Assembly (NCBI GenBank): GCA_027621895.1
Contig: JAQCAK010000174.1
Coordinates: 1 to 5,028, forward strand
DNA length: 5,028 bases
Direction: 5' to 3'
DNA from: Pseudomonadota bacterium
Lineage (GTDB): Bacteria; Pseudomonadota; Gammaproteobacteria; Pseudomonadales; Azotimanducaceae
The notes beneath the pieces are model-generated. The model had not been told where the DNA came from. It did not search any database and was given only the letters and a program-made list of their open reading frames with translations. Position 1 is the first letter of the stretch. Every line of letters begins with the position of its first letter. Positions 1 through 4,493 of this stretch are shown one piece after another. The position numbers were made by a program, and so were the translations under genes.

Positions 1-250
1 GCCCGGTGCCTTCCTGCGGCGACACCTGGCCAACCTGGCGCATAATGCGCCTGGTGATCGCACCCGTGTCGATGACTGGCGGGGCAGCATTGTCCAGCAG
101 CCTGTCGAGTTGCTGTGCGCTCGCCAGCAGCTGGTGGGCCTCGTCGGATTCAGCGATTAACTGACGGGCCGCCTCGCGCTCGTTGTCCGGCCAGCCTGAT
201 TCACGACTGCCGTAGGTTTCGATGATCACCTTGAATCTGTCTGGTTCCAT
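1..250 (-). CDS. Partial protein downstream of ECF sigma factor, possible anti-sigma factor (N-terminal 83 aa)
   Basis: Seen: the ATG at 250 shares its A with the last base of the sigma-factor stop codon (TGATG overlap), so translation is almost certainly coupled to the sigma gene. The 83 visible codons are open to the window edge and the gene continues outside. The peptide starts MEPDRFKVIIETYGSRESGW, followed by a charged, helix-prone stretch with WPDNEREAARQLI (residues 20-32) and a second helix rich in Leu, Gln and Asp (about residues 39-53). No membrane segment and no HxxxCxxC zinc motif of ZAS anti-sigma domains appear in the visible part. Known: genes immediately after an ECF sigma gene often encode its anti-sigma factor, with a soluble N-terminal domain followed by a membrane helix and a periplasmic part. 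Inferred: a cytoplasmic sigma-binding domain whose membrane part lies beyond the window. It could equally be an uncharacterised co-transcribed protein. The coding call is firm; the function is tentative. Confidence 0.72.
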   Translation of the reverse strand, partial: MEPDRFKVIIETYGSRESGWPDNEREAARQLIAESDEAHQLLASAQQLDRLLDNAAPPVIDTGAITRRIMRQVGQVSPQEGTG

Positions 251-795
251 CACTCGGTCTCCATGAGTTTTTTCCTGAGAGAAGCCCTGGCTCTTCTCAG
301 CAATGAATCGGCTGCGTCTGTACTGATGTCCAGTGTGCTGGCGACTTCATTCAGGGAAAGTCCCTGATAGTGAAACAGTACCAGTGCACCTCTCTGTTGT
401 GCGGGCAGCGACAGCAGGGCGCTCTCAACCTGCTGCTGTTGCGTACGCTGTTCAAGCAGGCTCCCGGGCTCCTGGTTCGTTGCCAGCTCCTCCGTTTCAT
501 CCAGGGTATCTATCGATGCACGTTCACCCTGACGGATTCGGTCAATGCAGAGGTTGTGCGCGACCCGATGCAGCCAGGTAGTGAGGCGTGACCGTGAGGG
601 GTCATAGGAAGCCTTTCGGGTCCACAGCCTGACAAAGGTTTCCTGCACGATATCTTCTGTGTCTGTCCTGTTCCCGGTGAAGCGCCCGACGTAGTTCGTC
701 AGGGAACCAATGTGCTGCGTGACGAGGCGCTGGAACGCCTTGGGGTCACCGGCGAGCATTCGGGAGATGTCCTCTTCATCCGGGTGCAACGCCAT
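250..795 (-). CDS. ECF-type RNA polymerase sigma factor (sigma-70 family, RpoE-like)
   Basis: This is a cytoplasmic initiation factor that directs RNA polymerase to a small regulon, usually under control of a co-encoded anti-sigma factor. At 181 residues it has the normal ECF length, with only regions 2 and 4. Region 2 spans about residues 15-90: the core-binding stretch DTEDIVQETFVRLW (45-58) matches the conserved region 2.2 pattern, and TWLHRVAHNLCIDRIR (73-88) is region 2.3/2.4, which melts and reads the -10 element. A polar linker follows (about 91-115). Region 4 spans about residues 122-177, with LPAQQRGALVLFHYQGLS and then a helix-turn-helix, NEVASTLDISTDAADSLLRRA, ending in the usual RASLRKKL recognition helix. 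The start ATG at 795 has a good Shine-Dalgarno (GAGGG, 806-802, 6-nt spacing). It sits 52 nt after the EF-hand gene stop and overlaps the next gene by one base, indicating one transcript. The ECF subgroup and target promoters cannot be told from the sequence alone. Confidence 0.95.
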   Translation of the reverse strand: MALHPDEEDISRMLAGDPKAFQRLVTQHIGSLTNYVGRFTGNRTDTEDIVQETFVRLWTRKASYDPSRSRLTTWLHRVAHNLCIDRIRQGERASIDTLDETEELATNQEPGSLLEQRTQQQQVESALLSLPAQQRGALVLFHYQGLSLNEVASTLDISTDAADSLLRRARASLRKKLMETE

Positions 796-847
796 CAGTG
801 ACCCTCAGTTGCCCGTATCAACCTGCGACAGTATCTGGCAGACCCGC

Positions 848-1369
848 TCAGGATCCCTCGCTGTTCCGCAGGGGATGCTTGCCAGGGTGACGAGGGGACG
901 GCGCATGCCCGCGAGGGTGGTCAGGACGGTGGCTGCGGAACTCCTCCCTGGACAGGTAACCATCGCCATCCGTGTCGATTCGGGCAAATGCGGCCGCCTG
1001 CGCCTCTGCCTGGGTTACCATGCCGTCGCCATCGGCGTCCGATGCTGTGAAATTCGCCTCGATTCTTTCAAACATGTCTGCCTGTCGCTCCGCCATCTCG
1101 GCTTTCATGGCCGCAATGTGGGCGTCCAGCTCACTTCGGGTAATGGCCCCGTCCTTATCGGCATCCAGTCTGTCGAGCATGATGCCCGGCGGGTTGAATT
1201 CATCGGCGCTGACCAGGCCGTCACCGTTGGTATCCATATGCCCGGTCGGGTCGCCCAGGGGCGCAAAAGGTCTGTCGGGGTCTGCATGCACAGATGGACT
1301 GCCGGACAGGCAGAGTGCCAGCAGGGTCGCGGTGGTCAGTATTGATGGTCTCAGTTTTTTCTTCGTCAT
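848..1369 (-). CDS. Exported EF-hand calcium-binding protein (four EF-hand loops)
   Basis: Seen: 173 residues with a Sec signal peptide, consisting of a basic N-terminus (MTKKKLR), a hydrophobic core at about residues 10-22, and a likely signal peptidase I cut after V-H-A29. C20 is not in a proper lipobox (Leu at -1), so a lipoprotein is unlikely. Four canonical 12-residue EF-hand loops begin with D and end with E: 46-57 (DTNGDGLVSADE), 69-80 (DADKDGAITRSE), 111-122 (DADGDGMVTQAE) and 132-143 (DTDGDGYLSREE). All have Asp/Asn at positions 1, 3 and 5 and Gly at 6. A charged Met/Ala/Glu-rich helix (about 84-105) joins the two pairs. The C-terminal tail (about 146-173) is rich in His, Pro and Arg, which could bind metal. 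The start has GGAG at 1381-1378 with 8-nt spacing. It is the first gene of the run leading to the ECF sigma factor. Inferred: periplasmic Ca2+ binding, either as a sensor or a buffer. The ligand has not been shown. Confidence 0.93.
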   Translation of the reverse strand: MTKKKLRPSILTTATLLALCLSGSPSVHADPDRPFAPLGDPTGHMDTNGDGLVSADEFNPPGIMLDRLDADKDGAITRSELDAHIAAMKAEMAERQADMFERIEANFTASDADGDGMVTQAEAQAAAFARIDTDGDGYLSREEFRSHRPDHPRGHAPSPRHPGKHPLRNSEGS

Positions 1370-1398
1370 GAGTCTGGCTCCAAAAGCGGTTGTGAGTT

Positions 1399-1419
1399 CA
1401 GGAAATCGTGCACTTCCTG
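1399..1419. promoter_or_regulatory. Inverted repeat upstream of the EF-hand/sigma operon, possible operator
   Basis: CAGGAA (1399-1404) and TTCCTG (1414-1419) form a perfect 6-bp inverted repeat around a 9-nt spacer that contains the palindrome GTGCAC (1408-1413). It lies 30-50 nt before the EF-hand start codon, inside the roughly 93-nt gap that must hold the operon promoter if the upstream terminator works. I could not fit a convincing sigma-70 or ECF-type -35/-10 pair here. A 6-bp dyad can arise by chance, so this is only a candidate protein-binding site. Confidence 0.25.
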
Positions 1420-1462
1420 TCTTCTTCTACGGCGCTGGCGGAAATATCCGTCGGGTGCAGTG

Positions 1463-1491
1463 AAAAAAACTAGCTGTCCCGTTTGGCCAGC
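1463..1491 (-). terminator. Probable rho-independent terminator at the end of the membrane-protein gene
   Basis: In the leftward transcript, GCTGGCC (1491-1485) can pair with GGACAGC (1479-1473), giving a 7-bp stem with one G-A mismatch and a 5-nt loop. It is followed three bases later by seven U residues (1469-1463). The stem overlaps the last codons and the stop codon of the membrane-protein gene. This would end the phosphotransferase/membrane-protein transcript and separate it from the EF-hand/sigma operon, which starts 93 nt further on. The stem is short, so read-through is possible. Confidence 0.5.
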
Positions 1492-1778
1492 GCAATCCAC
1501 AGCGCGAACCGGATGATCCAGAAAATCGTGATATGAAAAACCAGGTAGCCAGCCTGTCCCCAGAAAAAAGCTGTACTGAGAGATGTCGGCAGGTAGACGA
1601 CAAGAGCAGCGTCGATCCCCGCCAGGATCAGCAGACGCGCGGTCAGGCCGGGCCAGAAGTCGCCGATGCGGTACCACAGATCCACGTAACGATATCCCGC
1701 TGCCAGCAGCAGCACCATCATGTGGATGCCCGCTGCGAACAGCACCGCGATGCTGGCTGGCTCAAAGAGGGTGCTCAT
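1470..1778 (-). CDS. Small integral membrane protein of unknown function (three predicted helices)
   Basis: I do not recognise a family. Seen: 102 residues, strongly hydrophobic, with likely transmembrane segments at about 8-29, 46-63 and 70-97. Short linkers contain Tyr, Trp and Arg (YRYVDLWYRIGDFWPG, 29-44), and the C-terminus is basic (AKRDS). Histidines fall within helix 1 (H19) and helix 3 (H82), but no known catalytic motif is visible. The start is well supported: the ATG at 1778 overlaps the stop codon of the phosphotransferase gene (ATGA, 1775-1778), and a strong GAGGAG Shine-Dalgarno (1789-1784) lies 5 nt upstream, inside the end of that gene. This is tight translational coupling and suggests that the two products act together, for example the membrane protein placing the enzyme or its substrate at the inner membrane. 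That role is inference. Confidence 0.85.
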   Translation of the reverse strand: MSTLFEPASIAVLFAAGIHMMVLLLAAGYRYVDLWYRIGDFWPGLTARLLILAGIDAALVVYLPTSLSTAFFWGQAGYLVFHITIFWIIRFALWIALAKRDS

Positions 1779-2872
1779 GCAGGCTCCTCGATTTTATCGC
1801 CCGTATCTTCCAGCTGCTCATCGTCGAGGAGCTGGACTGAGCCCGTCGTGCCGTCAACCAGGATCCTTGAACCTGTCGTGATACGGCTGGTGCAGTCGGT
1901 CACGTCGACCACGCAGGGCATGCCGTATTCCCGTGCAATGGTGCCCGCGTGGGAGAGATAGCTGCCAACCTCGATCACCGCCGCACTGGCGGTCAGGAAC
2001 AGGGGCGTCCAGGCCGGATCGGTATAGGGTGCAATCAGGATCTCGCCGGGCTCGATTTCATTGTCCGTGGCCGGGTCCATGATGACCCTGGCAATACCCT
2101 CGTAGCGTCCCGGAGACGCGCCCTGTCCAGACAGCGAGTGACCGGTAAAAGGTGCTTCGGCCTCGTCCAGGTCGATGCCAATCGTCCTGGGCGGAACCAG
2201 CTTGGAGAGCCGGATATGTTCCATCCGCCTGCTGCGGATCGTGTCCTCCACGTCCAGCCAGCCCAGCCTGCCATCCTGCAGATCCCTGATCTCATTCCAG
2301 CCCAGGTAGAAAATGTCATCCTTGCACTTCAGGATCTGCTGCTCCAGCAGTGACTGCTCGATCTTCAGGATCTTCAGGCGAACCGCGTAGAACCCCATGA
2401 TGTGATAGAAACGCGAGTTCTCCCGCAACTTGATGTAATAGCGGGCTTCCTGTGTCAGCCGTTGCAGCAGGCGCCAGCGGGGTTGTCCAAAACGCTCCAG
2501 TGGCAGCTTTTCAAGCTCGCAGCGAACCTCCTCAAGCCTGACCTGCCTGTGGTCCCTGGCACCGGCCTCGGCACCGCCCAGGTCCGAGTCTGCCAGCAGA
2601 TAATTCCTGACTATGCCGATGATGGGGGCGGGATTTTCCTCCCAGCGTACTGAACTGAACTCGAACTCCTTCAGTGCGCGGTGCCCGTGTTTTGCCAGAA
2701 AAGCATCCAGCCGGGTCCTGAAATCTGCATGCCGGTCAGAATCCAGGATAAGCTGCAGCGCCTTTTCGGGGGAATGCTCCCGGATGACCTGGCCCAGCAC
2801 TGTGTTTTCCCCGGGCAAGCCTCGCGAGATCAACAATTTCCCGCCCCATGTCTGTAGAGAGCACACCCTCAT
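1775..2872 (-). CDS. C-terminal fragment of the RPH-like enzyme: rest of the acceptor domain and phospho-His domain
   Basis: This is an open frame of 365 residues from ATG 2872, but only from about residue 22 (ENTVLGQVI) does it read as family sequence. The first 21 residues are the out-of-frame copy of the region before the shift, and no Shine-Dalgarno precedes the ATG, so independent translation is doubtful. The section FRTRLDAFLAKHGHRALKEFEF (start at 51) matches the typical 'FLxRYGHRGxxEYDL' landmark of the family. A helical, charged region (about 105-185) follows. The PEP-utiliser swivel domain is at about 255-350: ARVIMDP (261-267), PGEILIAPYTDPAWTPLF (275-292), then GSYLSHAGTIAREYGMPCVV (303-322), with catalytic H308 (814 in the repaired protein), and GSRILVDGTTGSVQLL (334-349). 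The acidic tail (DDEQLEDTGDKIEEPA) overlaps the next gene. No further stops or frameshifts are seen, so the C-terminal half shows no sign of decay. Confidence 0.8.
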   Translation of the reverse strand: MRVCSLQTWGGKLLISRGLPGENTVLGQVIREHSPEKALQLILDSDRHADFRTRLDAFLAKHGHRALKEFEFSSVRWEENPAPIIGIVRNYLLADSDLGGAEAGARDHRQVRLEEVRCELEKLPLERFGQPRWRLLQRLTQEARYYIKLRENSRFYHIMGFYAVRLKILKIEQSLLEQQILKCKDDIFYLGWNEIRDLQDGRLGWLDVEDTIRSRRMEHIRLSKLVPPRTIGIDLDEAEAPFTGHSLSGQGASPGRYEGIARVIMDPATDNEIEPGEILIAPYTDPAWTPLFLTASAAVIEVGSYLSHAGTIAREYGMPCVVDVTDCTSRITTGSRILVDGTTGSVQLLDDEQLEDTGDKIEEPA

Positions 2873-4391
2873 TGCCGGCGCACAGCAGGGAAGCCGTATC
2901 CCCGGGCAACGATGGCGCCCAGCGTTTCAGCAGCCGGTTCATGAGTTCCAGCATCAGGATGTAACGCGGTGCGACCAGGTTAACCATCAGTACCATATTG
3001 CCCGCGGGTTCGAAAAACCGGAATCTGCCGAACAGCACAAGCAGCGCGTTTTTGGCGCTGATCCTGTCGTCTTCCACGACCTGTCTGAAATAGCCGCGGA
3101 ACCCCTGCATAAAATCGTCAGGCATCGCCGCGGTTCGGCGGTTGAATACGGCCATCATCAGGTAGTTGAACACCACGATCAGCATCAGCATCAGCACCCT
3201 TGGAACCGATACGCGCGGATTCGACTGCCGGGGGGTCGACAGGTAGGCGAGACGCGCGATATCAGCATCGCTCATCTTCAGGGGGATGAGTCCACGGATG
3301 AAGTTGAAATCCATGTACATGCGGCCGTGGATAAATTTCATCATCGGCAGGATGCCGGTCAGCAGATCCTGGGTCAGGGGCATGAGCGGGTCTGTGAAGT
3401 TCTCGGCCACCGGCTTGAACAGGATGTAGCGACCTTCAGGTGCCTCGTCTTCGACGCTGCCCATGATCGTGATGGGCCGTGATTGCAGCATGAACAGTTC
3501 ACCGGCCTGGATAGCCCATTCCAGGTCCTGGGGCTTGCCGAAATGCGCCTCGGATCGCAGCGCGATACGGGCTATTTCGCAGGCCTGCTCGTCCGAGAGC
3601 GTTTCAATCCTGCGCTGGCTCGCAGGCACCTCCAGCAGTCTTGATTGCTGACCTTCCTCGAGTTGCGCGGGTACCATGAATTTCTTGTCTGCGATCCTGA
3701 TCGCAGTCAGGTGTCCGGTAGCCTTGTCCACCACGTATTGATCCGGCGTCACCCGTCCATCGACGATCGCCGCTCCCATACCCCAGCTGGATTCAGTAAT
3801 CACCACGGACTGGCTGCCGCTGACCGGATCTGCCGTGAATGTCACCCCGGAAACATCAGATCGAACCAGCTCCTGGATCACCACGGCCATGCTGACGGCG
3901 CGGTGGTCGATATTCTGCGACTGTCGATAGGAGAATGCCTGTTCTGACCAGAGAGAAGCCCAGCATTTCTTGACCATCAAATCGATGGCATCTGCCTCGA
4001 CGTAGTAATAGGTTTCGTGCTGCCCCGCAAAAGATGCATCTGCCAGGTCCTCGGCGGTGGCGGAGGATCGCACGGCATAGGTGAGGGGCCGGGAGCGCTT
4101 TGCCTGGAGGGCATCGTGATGCTGGCGGATGCTATCGCTGAGTGCCGCTGGCAGCAGCGCAGAGATAATTTGTGATCGAATGCTTTCGATCAGGGCGTCA
4201 GTGTCGTCGGGCAGCTCGTCATTGGCAGGAATATCGAGGGTTGCAATGAAGCTGCTGTAGGCGTCCGCCGTGACAACAAAGCCTGGTGGAACCGGAAAGC
4301 CGGCATCGATCAGCTCACCCAGGTTGGCACCCTTGCCACCGGCAATATCAATTTTTGAGCTGTTGACCTGGTCAAGATCGATAACCGACAT
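2736..4391 (-). CDS. N-terminal fragment of the RPH-like enzyme: ATP-binding domain and part of the acceptor domain
   Basis: This is the reading frame as written, 551 residues from ATG 4391. The first 527 or so belong to the family. The last 24 (from GKHSAGPG to AAAYPGF) are out-of-frame nonsense after the shift. The ATP-binding domain looks complete: GGKGANLGEL (19-28), PVPPGFVVT (33-41), the AVRSSATAEDLADASFAGQ motif (106-124, with R108 the probable catalytic arginine), GVTFTADPVSG (182-192), a glycine-bearing WGMGAAIVDG stretch (203-212), DLEWA (289-293) and LQSRPIT (302-308). The middle domain begins with ENFTDPLMPLTQDLL (330-344), matching the 'PLTPLT'-type start in rifampicin phosphotransferases. 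A very hydrophobic run, VLMLMLIVVFNYLMMAVF (399-416), is unusual for a soluble enzyme. Alone, the fragment lacks the His domain and should not complete phosphoryl transfer. Confidence 0.82.
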   Translation of the reverse strand: MSVIDLDQVNSSKIDIAGGKGANLGELIDAGFPVPPGFVVTADAYSSFIATLDIPANDELPDDTDALIESIRSQIISALLPAALSDSIRQHHDALQAKRSRPLTYAVRSSATAEDLADASFAGQHETYYYVEADAIDLMVKKCWASLWSEQAFSYRQSQNIDHRAVSMAVVIQELVRSDVSGVTFTADPVSGSQSVVITESSWGMGAAIVDGRVTPDQYVVDKATGHLTAIRIADKKFMVPAQLEEGQQSRLLEVPASQRRIETLSDEQACEIARIALRSEAHFGKPQDLEWAIQAGELFMLQSRPITIMGSVEDEAPEGRYILFKPVAENFTDPLMPLTQDLLTGILPMMKFIHGRMYMDFNFIRGLIPLKMSDADIARLAYLSTPRQSNPRVSVPRVLMLMLIVVFNYLMMAVFNRRTAAMPDDFMQGFRGYFRQVVEDDRISAKNALLVLFGRFRFFEPAGNMVLMVNLVAPRYILMLELMNRLLKRWAPSLPGDTASLLCAGNEGVLSTDMGREIVDLARLARGKHSAGPGHPGAFPRKGAAAYPGF

Positions 4392-4403
4392 GCACAATTC
4401 CAG

Positions 4404-4423
4404 TGGACAGCTTCGCCTGTCCA
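4404..4423. repeat. Perfect 7-bp inverted repeat in the leader of the RPH-like gene
   Basis: TGGACAG (4404-4410) and CTGTCCA (4417-4423) flank a 6-nt spacer. In the leftward mRNA this forms a 7-bp hairpin ending 12 nt before the ATG at 4391, just ahead of the weak GGAA ribosome-binding site. It could be a second operator half-site pair near the palindrome at 4430-4445, or a structured 5' leader that influences translation or mRNA stability. The dyad is certain; the role is not. Confidence 0.45.
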
Positions 4424-4429
4424 GCTCTG

Positions 4430-4445
4430 TTGCATTGCAATGCAA
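4430..4445. promoter_or_regulatory. 16-bp perfect palindrome in the divergent intergenic region, probable operator
   Basis: TTGCATTGCAATGCAA equals its own reverse complement over all 16 bases, with no spacer. It lies 38 nt upstream of the phosphotransferase ATG and 48 nt upstream of the acyl-CoA dehydrogenase ATG. An uninterrupted dyad of this size between divergent genes is typical of a binding site for a dimeric repressor of the TetR, GntR or similar kind. The sequence does not match sites I know for fatty-acid regulators (FadR, PsrA). No regulator gene is in the window, so the protein is unknown. It covers the alternative TTG start of the phosphotransferase, which argues for the later ATG. 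Confidence 0.55.
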
Positions 4446-4463
4446 ATTTCAAACGGCTACTTT
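4435..4463 (+). promoter_or_regulatory. Weak candidate sigma-70 promoter for the acyl-CoA dehydrogenase gene
   Basis: TTGCAA (4435-4440, 4 of 6 to the -35 consensus) and TACTTT (4458-4463, 3 of 6 to the -10 consensus) are separated by exactly 17 nt. This would place the transcript start near 4470, about 24 nt before the ATG. The -35 element would lie within the 16-bp palindrome, so a bound regulator would block it. The match is poor and rests mainly on spacing and position. Confidence 0.22.
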
Positions 4464-4493
4464 ACGCGTTTCTTTCTAGCGTGAATACACAGC

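Larger units (their letters stand above)
1775..4391 (-). pseudogene. Rifampicin-phosphotransferase-like / PEP-synthase-like enzyme, interrupted by a +1 frameshift near 2805-2815
   Basis: Two ORFs in different frames are consecutive parts of one dikinase-type protein. Dropping one base from GGGGAAAA (2812-2805) fuses them into 871 residues, close to the roughly 867 of known rifampicin phosphotransferases, and reads smoothly as DLARLARENTVLGQVI. Domain order in the repaired protein: an ATP-grasp-like PPDK_N domain (about 1-325, with GGKG 19-22, the RSS motif at 108-110 and QSRP 303-306); a middle acceptor-binding domain (about 326-745); and a swivelling His domain (about 755-850) with SHAGTIARE, in which H814 is the expected phosphorylated residue. 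Known family reaction: ATP + acceptor + water give AMP, phosphate and phosphorylated acceptor. The acceptor here cannot be named, and rifampicin is only one possibility because the middle domain varies between relatives. The start is set at ATG 4391 (MSVIDLDQV) with GGAA 7 nt upstream. A longer TTG start at 4445 adds 18 unlike residues and overlaps a palindrome. The break falls inside the middle domain, not at a domain boundary. Confidence 0.85.

Noticed and set aside
805..987. A 60-codon minus-strand frame running past the EF-hand stop codon towards the sigma gene, a possible frameshifted C-terminal extension
   Set aside because: The EF-hand frame ends naturally after its fourth loop and a His/Pro-rich tail. 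The alternative frame has no recognisable continuation and no start signal.
710..1345. A 211-codon open frame on the plus strand across the EF-hand gene
   Set aside because: It is a shadow of the EF-hand gene, whose minus-strand frame has a signal peptide, four canonical loops and a good Shine-Dalgarno.
2805..2812. Programmed -1 ribosomal frameshifting at the slippery heptamer G GGA AAA
   Set aside because: The heptamer fits the X XXY YYZ pattern, but the family sequence continues in the +1 (or -2) frame. The -1 frame leads to unrelated sequence and a stop. No stop codon or stimulator typical of programmed +1 shifting is at the site.
2613..3482. A 289-codon open frame on the plus strand, rich in His and Gln
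   Set aside because: It lies antisense to the phosphotransferase. Its His/Gln-rich stretch is the reverse complement of the Leu/Met/Val-rich hydrophobic run, and it shows no domain motif or ribosome-binding site.
1775..4391. Calling the enzyme a rifampicin-resistance gene (rph)
   Set aside because: Architecture and length match, but acceptor specificity lies in the variable middle domain and cannot be read from sequence alone. No rifamycin-associated promoter element was recognised upstream.
4392..4445. An 18-residue N-terminal extension of the phosphotransferase from a TTG codon at 4445
   Set aside because: The extension does not resemble family N-termini, which begin close to the residues after ATG 4391, and the TTG falls within the 16-bp palindrome.
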